Positions 9,615 to 20,520 of a stretch of 64,000 bases of DNA are shown one piece after another (position 1 is the stretch's first letter; every line of letters starts with the position of its first letter). The notes beneath the pieces were generated by a model. That model was not told where the DNA came from. It was given only the letters and a program-made list of their open reading frames with translations, and ran no database searches. Source of the DNA: Rosa chinensis (Eukaryota; Streptophyta; Magnoliopsida; Rosales; Rosaceae); contig NC_037089.1 in the NCBI RefSeq assembly GCF_002994745.2, forward strand, positions 3,946,001 through 4,010,000, in the 5' to 3' direction. A program made the position numbers and the translations under genes.

Positions 9615-12600
9615 ATGACTAACGGTAGCGGGGGAAATATCGGGGAGCAGGCAGACCAGTCCGCCGTTCCCCAACCCGCCCGCCCAGCGGTAAGCATCAA
9701 CCGTGCACTATTCAACACCCCGGTCAACCCAGGCGGTGAAACAAATCCAAGCAGCAGCCGTCCCCCAGGTCAGGACCTCACCGCCTTGTATGAATTGGCG
9801 CTGGCGGACCTCCACAAAGCAAACAGAGAGCGCGAGCAGGAACGCAAGGAGAAGGCGGAGGCCCAAAACCAAGTGGCCACGCTGATGACACGTTTCGACG
9901 AACTAAGGCGAACGCTGGACGCAAACGCCAACCCTGCACGAAGTGAGCAGTCACACAGCACCAGACACAGCCGGCCTACCGCTGGTATAGGACCCATCGT
10001 GCAAATGCAGGTACCGCTAAGCCCACCTGAGCTGGTAGGAATGGGACCACCCCCTATCCCACAACTGCCGGAGCAGGAGGCGGAGTCATCGCTGCGCACC
10101 CACCACTCGAGGACTAGAACAAGGACTGAGGGTAATCTACCCATTCCCGGGCGGGTGTTCGCTCCGCGGAACGCCCGAGCGGGCCCCGCTGGCGACGCAA
10201 CCACCCAAATTTTGGAGAGGATGCAGCAATTAGAACGGAGATTAATCCTGGCGGAGGCAGGCACCCCGGCGCCAGCCCCAAACCCACTCTTCGCGTCCAG
10301 GCCAGGCCCATTCACCGCCACAATTTTGCAAGCCGTCAGACCAGCGTTTGCAAAGACCCCAAAAATGTCACATTATAGCGGTAAGACCGATCCCTTCGTC
10401 CACATGGACACGTTCAAGAAGGTCACCAACAACAAGGGATTTGATGACGCCACCCTGTGCCACTTGTTCAGCGAAACGCTGGATAGTGAGGCAATGAGTT
10501 GGTTTTTCGAGTGTCCGCCAGGGTCCATCGACTCATTCCACGCATTATCTCATGCTTTCCTCTCTCGATTCATCTTGTTGTCCGCCGGTCATCACAACAC
10601 GAGCCAGTTGTTTGGCGTCAGACAGGGAGGGGACGAATCATTGAAGGCATTCGTCACAAGATGGCGAGCGGCAGCATCTCAGTGCCGCGATCTCGATAAA
10701 ACAATGGCTTCGGCGGCTTTCAAGCAGGGACTCCTCAAGGGACCATTCCTATATCACCTCAACTACAATCATCCAAATGCGGCGTATGATCACCTTATGA
10801 GTGAGGCGGTCATTCATGCCCAGGCAGAGTTTATCACATATGGAGAAACCCCACCGCCACCAGCAACACCAACAAAGTCATCTCAACCCTCCTCCAGCCA
10901 TCAAGAGACCGCCAGCAAAGCCCCCACTGCACCGCCAGCTGACAAGAAGAGGGAGTGGCAGCAGGGCGGTTACCAAAGCAAGAGGCAGAAAGACAACCAC
11001 TACAAGGGCAACCGCCAATCCCAGGGGGACAATCGCAACAAGCAGACGGAATCCTCTCAGCGGTATGCAGTGTTCACCGTCCTCACAGCCTCGTACGAGG
11101 AGATTTACAATCAGTGCAAGGATCAGATACCACCGCCACCCTCGCCGAGATTCCCCAAAAAGGGTAAGCCAAGAAACACCGGCATGTGGTGCAAGTACCA
11201 CGAGGACAGCGGTCACAATACCAACAGTTGCAACGCTCTCAAAACAACCATTGAGACCCTATACCGGGACGGCAAGATGGATCAATTCAAGGTGCGCCAA
11301 CCGCCACCTGTGATTGCCAACATTGAGCCACTGGGCCGCATCAACACCATCGACGGCGGGGCTCCAATCACCAACATGTCTCACAGGGCAAGAAAGCGTT
11401 ACGCACGCGCCAATCACCCAAAGGAAGTCTGTAACATCCGCTACGAGAGATCCACCAAACTCCCAAAGTCTGGTTGGGAGCCCATCACCTTCTCAGAGGA
11501 GGAGGAGCGAGGAGTGCATCTACCCCATGACGACCCATTCCTGATCGATGCCATTCTCGACAGATGGTCAGTAGGAAGAATCTTGGTGGATAGCGGATCT
11601 GCTGTCAATGTCATATTCAGCGGTTGTTACAACAACCTTAAGCGGAACAAGAAACTACTACAAGACCATGAGCCGTTGCTTAGCTTCTCCGGCGATATCA
11701 CTCAGCCGCTGGGCTCTGACTACATGCGGTTAACCATCGGCTCCAGTCCATGTATGGCGGAGGTACATACCGAATTTATAATTGTGGACTGTTTCAGTTC
11801 GTATAACGCCATCATAGGACGGCCGGCACTCAACAAGCTCAAATGCATCATCGCCGGATACATGCTTCTCATGAAGTTCCCCACACCCAACGGCACAGGC
11901 TGTGTCAGGGGAAGTCAGCAACTGGCACGAGAATGCTACTCTACCACCATTGCGCGGTCAACCCGCCGCCACGAAATCCTAACGGTAGGAAATCAGGCAC
12001 CGCCACCGGATATCTTCGAGGATCCTAGGGATGAGGAGGAGAAATACGTAAGGAAGGAACCGGTCAATCCTGAAACATCGTTGAAGGTCATCAGCATCTC
12101 TGACGAGCACCCAGAGCGGACAGTCCGCATAGGAGCTCAGCTAGACCCAGAAGTAGCCGCAGAACTCACTCAATTCCTGCGGGACAACGCCGCCGTTTTC
12201 GCATGGTCATATGCGGACATGCCAGGTATCTCTCCCGAAATCATCACACACAAACTAACCATTAAGCCATCCTTCCATCCCATCAAGCAGAGGCGAAGGG
12301 CCTTCGACGAGGAGAAATACCGCGCCATAGGAGAAGAGGTCGCCAAACTCCAGGGCATTGGATTCATCCGCCAGGTAATCTATCCCCAATGGATCTCCAA
12401 CCTGGTCATGGTCAAGAAGCCTAGCGGCAAGTGGCGGATGTGTGTCGACTTCAAAAATCTCAACAAGGCGTGCCCAAAGGACAGTTTCCCTCTCCCACGC
12501 ATTGATCAGCTGGTTGACGCAACCGCCGGGCATGAACTCCTCAGCATGATGGACGCTTTCTCCGGCTACAATCAGATCAAGATGCATCCCAGCGATCAGG

Positions 12601-15323
12601 AGTGTACCACCTTCACCACCGACAAGGGCCTCTATTGCTACAATGTTATGCCTTTCGGTCTGAAGAACGCCGGAGCAACTTATCAGCGGCTGATGAATGC
12701 TATGTTCGCTGAACATTTGGGCAAGATAATCGAGGTCTACGTGGACGACATGTTGGTCAAGAGTATAAAGGCCAGCGGACACGTGGCAAACCTCAAGATC
12801 ATAGTTACCATCCTCCTGGCCTATGGCATGCGCCTCAACCCAGAAAAATGCTTCTTTGGCGTCACCGCCAGCAAATTTCTGGGTTATATCGTCAGTGAAC
12901 GAGGCATCGAGGCTAACCCGGACAAGGTGCAGGCCATACTCGACCTGGCAGACCCTGAGTATAAGGTACACGTCCAATGCCTCCAAGGCAAGTTAACCGC
13001 CCTCTCTCGATTCATCTCCAGGCTCACTGACAGGTGTGCCCCATTTTTCAAACTCCTCAAAACAACTCACAAGAAAGTCATCAACTGGAACCCAGAATGT
13101 CAGGCGGCGTTTCAGGGCTTGAAGGATTACCTGGCGGCAGTCCCACTACTCTCTATCCCTGTGCAAGGAGAGACACTGTTCATATACCTAGCGGTATCGG
13201 TATCAGCGGTGAGTTGCGCCATTGTCCGGCGGGAGGGACAGGACGAGCTCCCAGTTTTCTACGCCGGCAGGGGCATGAACGGGGCAGAAACAAGGTATCC
13301 ACCCTTAGAACAGCTAGCTCTTGCACTCATCGTTGCCGCCAGGCGCCTCCGCCAGTATTTTCAAGCGCACACAATCCACGTGCTGACCAATCAACCACTG
13401 AGACAGGTAATGCAGAACCCTGAACATTCAGGGCGCCTCAGCAAGTGGGCCATCGAGCTCAGTGAATTTGACATAGACTACAAGCCAAGAACCGCCATGA
13501 AGGGTCAGGCGGTAGCGGACTTCATCGCCGAGCTCACTGAGCGCCAGCCCAGTCCCAGCACGGAGAATGAGCCCGGGACGGAAATGGTCACCGCTAAGGA
13601 GCCAGCTCCCCTACAATCAGATTGGAACCTGCATGTGGACGGCTCCGCCAGCGCCAAGGCCAGCGGCGCAGGAGTCATCCTCACAGGCCCTGGGGGGCTG
13701 AATGTGGAATACGCACTAAAATTCAACTTCAAAGCCTCCAACAACATGGCGGAATACGAAGCACTCATTGCCGGCCTACTCCTCGCCATCGATTCAGGGG
13801 CTGACAGCGTCAACATCTTTAGTGATTCCCAGTTGGTCGTTAATCAGGTCAATGACAGCTTCCAGGCCAAGGACCAACAGTTAGCGGCATACTTGGGGTA
13901 CGTTAAGACACTCCTCAAGAAATTCAAATTTCATAACATCACACAAATCCCCAGGGAAAAGAACGCCAAGGCTGATTCACTGGCAAGGCTAGCAACCGCC
14001 CAGCCACATCAGAGTCCAGCGGACACAAGAGTGGAATGTCTTGACAAGCCAAGTATCACAAAAACCCTGGCGGAGATCTTCAACATTGAGGTCAATACCA
14101 GCTGGATGGACGAAGTCATTGAGTACAAGCGCAACGGCACATTGCCGGACGACAAGGTTAAGGCGCGACAACTCCAGCGGAGGGCAACCCGCTACAACAT
14201 CCAGAACGGCAAGCTGTACCGCCAGGGATTCACCCATCCCAACCTCCGCTGCCTAACCCCAGAGGAGGGAAAGGTCGTTCTGGCAGCAATTCATAGCGGA
14301 GAATGCGGAAACCATTCAGGCGCCAGATCCTTAGCCAATCGCACAATGCGACAAGGCTATTTTTGGCCTACTCTCGGCGACGATGCCCGCCAGGTAGCAA
14401 GATCATGCCACAAGTGCCAACAATTTGCTGACATCCCGCATGCACCGGCGGAACCACTATCGGTCATCGTCGCCCCATGGATCCACTCAACTTGGGGCCT
14501 GGATCTGATGGGAAAATTTCAAACCGCCAAGGGCCAGTTCAAGTACATTATAGTGGCTATCGACTACGACAGCAAGTGGATAGAGGCGGAACCACTAACA
14601 GCAATAACTACCGCCAAGGTAATTCACTTCCTCTGGAAGAACATCTACTGCCGTTACGGTGTCCCACACACGATAATCACCGACAATGGCACACAATTCA
14701 ACAACAAGGAGCTCATCTCTTTCACCGCCAACTTGGGTACTAAGATGAGTTTTGCATCTGTCGCCCACCCCCAGACCAACGGTCAGGTCGAAGCAGCAAA
14801 CAAGATAATCAAAAGGCTGCTGAAGAAAAAACTCGACAAAGCAAAGGGTCTATGGGCGGAGAAACTCCCGGAAGTTCTATGGGCCATCAGAACAACCCCA
14901 ACTTCCGCAACAGGTGAAACTCCCTTCTGCATGATGTTCGGAACGGAGGCTGTCCTGCCCATTGAGGTCTCTCAACCTACCGCCAGAGTCGAGGGCTACC
15001 GCCCAGAGACCAACACTGACGGCATCAACCTGGACAAGGACCTCCTGGAGGAAAAGCGACACAGGGCCCACCTATGCAACCTGCAAAACAAGCAGCGGGT
15101 ATCGCGTTTCTACAACGCCAGAGTCAAGGCCCGGAACCTCCAACTGGGGGACTGGGTAATGAAGGAAGTCATTCCACCGCCAACAAAGCTTCGCCCAACT
15201 TGGGAAGGTCCATACAAAATTGTGGAAGTCGTTAGCCCGGGCACCTTCTACTTAATGGACAAGGACGGCGTCACAACGACCCACCCTTGGAATATCGAAC
15301 ACCTTCGGTATTATTACAAATAG
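9615..15323 (+). CDS. Intact Gag-Pol polyprotein (Tat lineage), 1902 aa
   Basis: One uninterrupted frame. Order by approximate residue: Pro-rich N-terminus with a charged coiled-coil; gag core about 235-390 (YSGKTDPFVHMDTF, FLSRFI); a CCHC-like CKYHEDSGHNTNSC near 525; aspartic protease with DSGS near 658; reverse transcriptase about 885-1125 with YVDD near 1042; RNase H about 1180-1308; a second, archaeal-type RNase H about 1336-1458 (HVDGSASAKASGAG, AEYEAL, FSDSQLV); integrase about 1540-1900 with an HHCC finger (CHKC) and the DDE core (GLDLMG, ITDNGTQ, NGQVEAAN), ending HLRYYYK. Gag and pol share one frame with no shift or stop. It makes the element's particle protein and replication enzymes. 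The dual RNase H places it in Tat. No catalytic residue I checked is missing. Confidence 0.95.
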   Translation: MTNGSGGNIGEQADQSAVPQPARPAVSINRALFNTPVNPGGETNPSSSRPPGQDLTALYELALADLHKANREREQERKEKAEAQNQVATLMTRFDELRRTLDANANPARSEQSHSTRHSRPTAGIGPIVQMQVPLSPPELVGMGPPPIPQLPEQEAESSLRTHHSRTRTRTEGNLPIPGRVFAPRNARAGPAGDATTQILERMQQLERRLILAEAGTPAPAPNPLFASRPGPFTATILQAVRPAFAKTPKMSHYSGKTDPFVHMDTFKKVTNNKGFDDATLCHLFSETLDSEAMSWFFECPPGSIDSFHALSHAFLSRFILLSAGHHNTSQLFGVRQGGDESLKAFVTRWRAAASQCRDLDKTMASAAFKQGLLKGPFLYHLNYNHPNAAYDHLMSEAVIHAQAEFITYGETPPPPATPTKSSQPSSSHQETASKAPTAPPADKKREWQQGGYQSKRQKDNHYKGNRQSQGDNRNKQTESSQRYAVFTVLTASYEEIYNQCKDQIPPPPSPRFPKKGKPRNTGMWCKYHEDSGHNTNSCNALKTTIETLYRDGKMDQFKVRQPPPVIANIEPLGRINTIDGGAPITNMSHRARKRYARANHPKEVCNIRYERSTKLPKSGWEPITFSEEEERGVHLPHDDPFLIDAILDRWSVGRILVDSGSAVNVIFSGCYNNLKRNKKLLQDHEPLLSFSGDITQPLGSDYMRLTIGSSPCMAEVHTEFIIVDCFSSYNAIIGRPALNKLKCIIAGYMLLMKFPTPNGTGCVRGSQQLARECYSTTIARSTRRHEILTVGNQAPPPDIFEDPRDEEEKYVRKEPVNPETSLKVISISDEHPERTVRIGAQLDPEVAAELTQFLRDNAAVFAWSYADMPGISPEIITHKLTIKPSFHPIKQRRRAFDEEKYRAIGEEVAKLQGIGFIRQVIYPQWISNLVMVKKPSGKWRMCVDFKNLNKACPKDSFPLPRIDQLVDATAGHELLSMMDAFSGYNQIKMHPSDQECTTFTTDKGLYCYNVMPFGLKNAGATYQRLMNAMFAEHLGKIIEVYVDDMLVKSIKASGHVANLKIIVTILLAYGMRLNPEKCFFGVTASKFLGYIVSERGIEANPDKVQAILDLADPEYKVHVQCLQGKLTALSRFISRLTDRCAPFFKLLKTTHKKVINWNPECQAAFQGLKDYLAAVPLLSIPVQGETLFIYLAVSVSAVSCAIVRREGQDELPVFYAGRGMNGAETRYPPLEQLALALIVAARRLRQYFQAHTIHVLTNQPLRQVMQNPEHSGRLSKWAIELSEFDIDYKPRTAMKGQAVADFIAELTERQPSPSTENEPGTEMVTAKEPAPLQSDWNLHVDGSASAKASGAGVILTGPGGLNVEYALKFNFKASNNMAEYEALIAGLLLAIDSGADSVNIFSDSQLVVNQVNDSFQAKDQQLAAYLGYVKTLLKKFKFHNITQIPREKNAKADSLARLATAQPHQSPADTRVECLDKPSITKTLAEIFNIEVNTSWMDEVIEYKRNGTLPDDKVKARQLQRRATRYNIQNGKLYRQGFTHPNLRCLTPEEGKVVLAAIHSGECGNHSGARSLANRTMRQGYFWPTLGDDARQVARSCHKCQQFADIPHAPAEPLSVIVAPWIHSTWGLDLMGKFQTAKGQFKYIIVAIDYDSKWIEAEPLTAITTAKVIHFLWKNIYCRYGVPHTIITDNGTQFNNKELISFTANLGTKMSFASVAHPQTNGQVEAANKIIKRLLKKKLDKAKGLWAEKLPEVLWAIRTTPTSATGETPFCMMFGTEAVLPIEVSQPTARVEGYRPETNTDGINLDKDLLEEKRHRAHLCNLQNKQRVSRFYNARVKARNLQLGDWVMKEVIPPPTKLRPTWEGPYKIVEVVSPGTFYLMDKDGVTTTHPWNIEHLRYYYK

Positions 15324-15738
15324 TCATGCCGCTACCCAAGAGCATCTTGACTTAGCTAAATTTTTGTTCAATATTTAGCTAAGGGAAGCTACCCAACGGG
15401 TACTACCCCTCTTTTGTAAACGCTGATCAGTCAGCTATCAATGAAACGAGGAATTATTCAAACCATTGTTACCAAGTCTAGCACTGAGGGCAACTGGCAA
15501 CGCCAGGAATCGTCAGCGGACCACGTCCGCTACGTGGTGCACTTGGACCAATTTTAATTCCTTTAATGTTTCATTGCTTGGCAAAAGAAAAATCTCTACG
15601 TCAAAACTCTAGCGGTACAAACACATCATGACAAACGTCAAACTCTGAAATTTCATTTCAGGGCTGGGACTCCCCACCCAAAATAGTTCATTATTACAGT
15701 GTAAAAAAAAAAAAACCCTATGGAAGTCTCAGCTGGCT
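15324..15738. other. Non-coding gap between pol and the converging antisense gene
   Basis: About 415 bases between two convergent stop codons. It contains an imperfect repeat around TTAGCTAA (15353-15385) and a poly-A run at 15703-15716. It probably holds the 3' end of the antisense transcript. Confidence 0.5.
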
Positions 15739-18443
15739 TCAGCGGTTGTCTTCGGCTTCTCCGGCTTCAACTGGCGGCGGCACGACCGATCGGCTCGCCT
15801 GATCGGACCCTCGAGCTGTCGGACTGGGAGTCTCCATTGTACCATCCGCCCGGGTGTGTGCCTCCAGAAATCCGGCACGTGACACCTCCGACGGGGTCTG
15901 CTGGGGAGTCTGCCGGGACCTTTCCGGCGGATGGGAGCCACTTTCCCCGCTGCCCGAATGGGTACCTGCCGCAGTGGGAGGCACGACTTCTGTCTCCGGC
16001 GGGACACCCTCGACCACCGGCACGTCGGGCTGTGACGCCTTTACAAAGTCAATGGCGCCCTTCCGCGTCAACATGTCTATATTTGCCCGGGCCCCAGACT
16101 TCGCCGCTTCGGTCAATGTCTTTTTATACTCCGCCGACATCTTGAACGCTTCAACGGCGGCGGCTGCAGAAGAACTCTGTTCATTTTTCAGGCGGTTGAC
16201 CTCCCCGTCCAGCCGCTGCATCTCACCCAGTCTGGCGGCAGACTCCCGCTGCACAATGATGAGCTTCTTATCTTTAGCGGCTATCCGCTCCTGCAGCAAT
16301 GCGATCTCCTGCTCCAACTGGGAGACGCGTTCATTCCTCTCCAGGTCCCGCCTTATGGCCGCATTAAGCTTGCCGCGGGCGTCCGCATAGTCACACTCCG
16401 CCTTGGCCAGCCCCTGCTCGGCCTCCGCCAATCTCTCCTTGGCCTCCGCTAGCTCCCTCTGGAGACCTCCGATCTCCCCCCTGAGCTCTTCCTCAATCCG
16501 GGGCTGCTTAGACGCCGCCTCGAACATATCATGTAACCCCGCAGATATTTGACCAAACGCCGAGCTGAAGGGCGATTGGTCAATTGCCGTCGGGCGCGAT
16601 ATGCCCGCCAGACCCCCGAACCCCAGCCGCTCGCACAAATGGAAAAGGAACGCCCGCTCCCCTTCTGTCATGAATGGCGCATACTCGGCAAAGGAGTCCA
16701 GATCACTGACGGCTGCTGCCTCCCCCTCCGCCACTGCACCCTTCGACGCAGCTTCTCGAGCCTTCTTTTGTTGGCGGACTCCGATCACCACCTCTTCTTC
16801 CTCTTCCTCGACGGGGGAGTCAGGCTGCCGGCGTTTTTTCTCCAACGCCCGTTGTGTCCCAGCAGCGGTCCTCGTCACCCGCACCGGCGGCTCACCCCGG
16901 GACTCGGTGGCAGTCCCCGTCGGCTGCACCGTCTTCTTTTGAGGACCGCGCCGGGTGGTAGGCATCCGCTCCCGCGGCCTTGTACCAACATTCCCCCTCT
17001 CCCCGCCACCCACTTGGGTGTCCGCCTGCACTACCGGCAGGCCATCCTCACCCAGATGGGAGTGGTGCGGCATCGGCAGCTCCACCGCAACCTCAGACTG
17101 GCTCAGCACCAGCGTCTCCGGGTTCACCACCGTCTGCTGGGCCGCCAACCCCTCGGCATACATAGCCTCCAGAAAATTTTCTATCTCGGCACGATCCATT
17201 GCTTTTTCGAAAGCGTCGCGACTAGATTTGTTACCGGGCGGGGTTTCTGAAAAGAAAAACACAAACACCCGTCAGTCCGGATCAAAAAAAAAAAAAAAAA
17301 AAAAAAAAAAATGATGAGGTGTGGCGGAGTGGCTCTCACCAATAGAGCGAGTTAGCCCCAGGTCAACCAGCAATTCCCAACCGGTCAGAAGACGGAAGTC
17401 AAGCAAATTGCGGTTCCGCCAGCAGCCGCGGATCCTCGCCACGCGACACTCCTCTTCGCGCGTCAGAATATACCTTAGTCCCGCTGCACAAACACAATAA
17501 TCATTAGCAAAAACCGCAGGTTTGCAAAAGTTTGAAACCGCCAGTTAGTTTTAGCGGAAACCAGTTGCCAACCTCGGATGGGCTGGAATTCCGACTTAGT
17601 CTTAAACGTCGGCCCCTCCACATTCGACCTAGTATGGTACTCCCAGCCATCTGTGGCGACGCAGAAGGTCCCCCGCCAGTAGGACATTGAGTCCCTTAAG
17701 TTCTCAATCAACTTGGGCGCTCCCTGGCGGCGGCTTAGGTTCACGCACCCTCTGCAACCTCGGCGCTTCACATACACTAGCTCGTAGAAGTGAAGCACTT
17801 CCGCCACGGTAGGCCCCTCGCACCCCGACAAGCGCCACAGGGAGTTCATCGCCAACAGCAACCGCCACATGTTGGGACAGATCTGCCCAAAGGCAAGCCC
17901 AAACTCGCACACAAGAATTTGGAGATTGGGCACTAGCGGGAATGTCACTCCTTGGCGGAATATGGCCTCGTGCACGGCAGCACATCCCGCTGGGAGCATC
18001 GAGGCCTTCTCATCCGCTGTCGGGGGGCGCAGCTTCACCGAGCCCGGCAACCGGAACGTCCGCTTCATCCGGTTAACAGCGGCGGCATCCATCCGCCCAC
18101 CTGCCTCGTCAACGGCGGTGCCATCTGAGAGGTACCACGCCGACTCGACATTTTGGCCCGGCGCTTCCCCTTCGCCAGCGGAGCCGCTAGCAGCGCTATT
18201 GCTCGCCAAGCGCTCGTCACGCCTAGCCAACTCACCCGCCCTAGAGCTCTCTGGACGCGAGCCACGATCCATAGCTATTTCCCAGGGGATGGTCCGAAGT
18301 GGCTCAACTTCAAGCGGTTCTGGCAGTGAGGTTCCTGCATGGGCAGACGGACGCAACGAGTCAATAAAGGTCATATCCGCCACGCTGAACGACACGTCAG
18401 ACCCGGAATCCTCACTGCTCGAAATATCTATGACGTTGGCCAT
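15739..18443 (-). CDS. Antisense spliced gene of the Tat element (three exons, about 840 aa)
   Basis: Minus strand, read right to left. Exon 1: 18443-17573 (start MANVIDISSSEDS; an in-frame ATG also lies at 18464). Exon 2: 17483-17340. Exon 3: 17246-15739. Introns of 89 and 93 bp have GT-AG ends (GTTGGC...TGTGCAG and GTGAGA...TTTTCAG) and both are phase 1, so 871+144+1508 bases form one open frame of 840 codons plus stop. Exon 1 is Ser/Glu-rich, then has a segment (LPAGCAAVHEAIF, FPLVPNLQILVCEFGLAFGQ, CPNMWRLL) resembling the plant 'putative gypsy-type transposon' domain (PF04195). Exon 3 has a basic stretch (KKRRQPDSPVEEEEEE) and a long heptad coiled coil. Antisense ORFs are known in Tat elements; function is unknown. 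The splicing is inferred from sequence alone. Confidence 0.7.
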
Positions 18444-19219
18444 CCCAAACCCTAAAACCCACATCAGTTAGCACAAATACAGATCTAACCTACTCTCACA
18501 TCAGATACAGCCAAAGATGCCAAGAACAACTACCCACAAAAATACCAAAACAAAAACAACCGCACGCTCAACCCAGATTAGACCGTCTAGCAAAACCCAA
18601 AACCCCAACTTTCTGTCAAACACCATAACCTCCCTCAAATCTCTCCCTACACCCTCCGAAAACAGCACAGAGGCAATATCATACCATTAACAGAAATACC
18701 AAAACCCAGAAACCACCATTGCAGATTCAATGAAACAGGAAGAGGATCCGAAATACCAACCTCACGTCGAAGACTTTGGAGTGCAGTTCGTCTTCACTAA
18801 CAGTTTTCGTCCTCTCCAGTCCGACTACTCCACGCAAGCCCGGAGATCTCCTTCGCAATTCGCAGGCGAACAAGGCTCGAAGCAGGCAACTCAGATTTGA
18901 AGATTTTCCAGAAATGTCGAAACTCGCTCAGTTCCCCCTTTTTATGTCAACATCAAATAATCCTGAGCCGTCCGCTACAAAACTACATCACGTACCAACC
19001 GTACACGTGTCCCACGTCTTCATTAACTCCCTGGATTAACCGAGGCGTCGCCTCGGTTACGAGATCCATCATTACTCGCATTAATGACGAGAAGACGGCT
19101 AGGCTTAGGAGGCAAGCCTCCAGACGCTAACCCTCTCAGAGTTAGCCACGTGTCCACCGTCATCATTCTTTGGCTTCCAAGGGAAGTCACCACCTGACAA
19201 GTAAACCCCCCAACCATGG
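18444..19219 (-). promoter_or_regulatory. Probable promoter and leader of the antisense gene
   Basis: On the minus strand a TATA-like ATAAAAAG lies at about 18938-18946. A possible leader intron has donor GTTGGTATTT at 18760 and acceptor GGGTTTTAG at 18452, just before the ATG at 18443. These signs fit a gene with its own internal promoter. Evidence is sequence pattern only. Confidence 0.35.
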
Positions 19220-19905
19220 CAAGTCTCCGCTGAGCGAAAACCCCGCCCAGCGGATCCATCCTCACTTGTCATCTCCCAAGTGACGGAGTCTCCGCTGAGC
19301 GAAACCCCGCCAGCGGATCCTCACTTGTCATCTCCCAAGTGACGGAGTCTCCGCTGAGCGAAACCCCGCCAGCGGATCCTCACTTGTCATCTCCCAAGTG
19401 CCGGAGTCTCCGCTGAGCGAAACCCCGCCAGCGGATCCTCACTTGTCATCTCCCAAGTGACGGAGTCTCCGCTGAGCGAAACCCCGCCAGCGGATCCTCA
19501 CTTGTCATCTCCCAAGCGACGGAGTCTCCGCTGAGCGAAACCCCGCCAGCGGATCCTCACTTGTCATCTCCCAAGCGACGGAGTCTCCGCTGAGCGAAAC
19601 CCCGCCAGCGGATCCTCACTTGCATCTCCCAAGTGACGGAGTCTCCGCTGAGCGAAACCCCGCCAGCGGATCCTCACTTGTCATCTTCCAAGTGACGGAG
19701 TCTCCGCTGAGCGAAACCCCGTCAGCGGATCCTCACTTGCATCTCCCAAGTGACGGAGTCTCCGCTGAGCGAAACCCCGCCAGCGGATCCTCACTTGCAT
19801 CTCCCAAGTGACGGAGTCTCCGCTGAGCGAAACCCCGCCAGCGGATCCTCACTTGTCATCTTCCAAGTGACGGAGTCTCCGCTGAGCGAAACCCCGCCGG
19901 CGGAG
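19220..19905 (+). repeat. Tandem array of 11 units of 58-59 bp in the Tat 3' region
   Basis: Units start (TCACTTG) at 19262, 19321, 19380, 19439, 19498, 19557, 19616, 19674, 19733, 19791 and 19849, preceded by a degenerate partial unit from 19220. Each unit holds two inverted repeats: TCACTTG/CAAGTGA and TCCGCTG/CAGCGGA, so a transcript could form two hairpins per unit. The units differ at only a few positions (T/C in AAGTGAC/AAGCGAC, one-base deletions), so the array is recent. Hypervariable 3' tandem repeats are known in Tat-lineage elements and can seed satellite DNA. Confidence 0.95.
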
Positions 19906-20520
19906 CTTCTCTCCTCATTTGGTAAACGGGGCGTCCTCCGCTACACAGCGCACCGCTGGCTGACCCCATTTCTCATCTGACAAGCTGCGTACTTTATTCA
20001 GCGCAACACCGCTCAATAAAATACCAAGCACGTCTACTTAACGCTGCTTCCTGCTACATCTAGCGGGGGGACTTCCGCCAGCGGCGGATCCCGAGGCCAC
20101 GCCTCTCTGACAACGCCGCCACGCGGAGTTACGGTCAGAATGTCCCTACGGGACACGGGGACTAGTCAACAGTCTACGACAGCCCTGATCAGGTACGTTG
20201 ACCCCCGTCACCTGGGTGCTAAGATTGGGCTCGCAACCCAACACCCTCTGCTCCGTGCAGCGCTGCTCCGTGCAGCTCCCCCTCAACAAACAATAACAAC
20301 GACCATCCGGAGGTCCATCTTAGCCGGGGAGTGGGGGACTCCCTGGGGGGCCTAGCAGGGGCCCACCCGAAAGGGCACAAAGCGTTTGCTCAGTAAATCC
20401 ATGGTTGACAACGCACTGACGCTAATTATGCTTCTGCAAAGTCTAGCGGGAGAAACGCTTCAAACCGCCGATCAACTCCCCAACCAAGATTGCCCTCCTT
20501 GACTGGGAATTTGGGGGACT
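19906..20520. other. 3' untranslated region and polypurine tract of the Tat element
   Basis: No coding frame is convincing. The region repeats the GCGGA/CCGCC words common in the whole element. TTGGGGGACT at 20511-20520 directly abuts the 3' LTR as the polypurine tract. Confidence 0.7.

Noticed and set aside
12255..12986. 243-codon minus-strand frame antisense to the reverse transcriptase
   Set aside because: It mirrors conserved pol codons and has no splice sites, promoter or family motif; a shadow of the intact gag-pol.
16549..17250. 233-codon plus-strand frame in the Tat 3' region
   Set aside because: Exact antisense of the coiled-coil exon of the spliced antisense gene, with Pro/Arg-rich noise composition.
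19620..19980. Plus-strand frames repeating SPLSETPSADPHLHLP-like peptides
   Set aside because: Translation of the 58-59 bp tandem array; frame lost where units are 58 bases.
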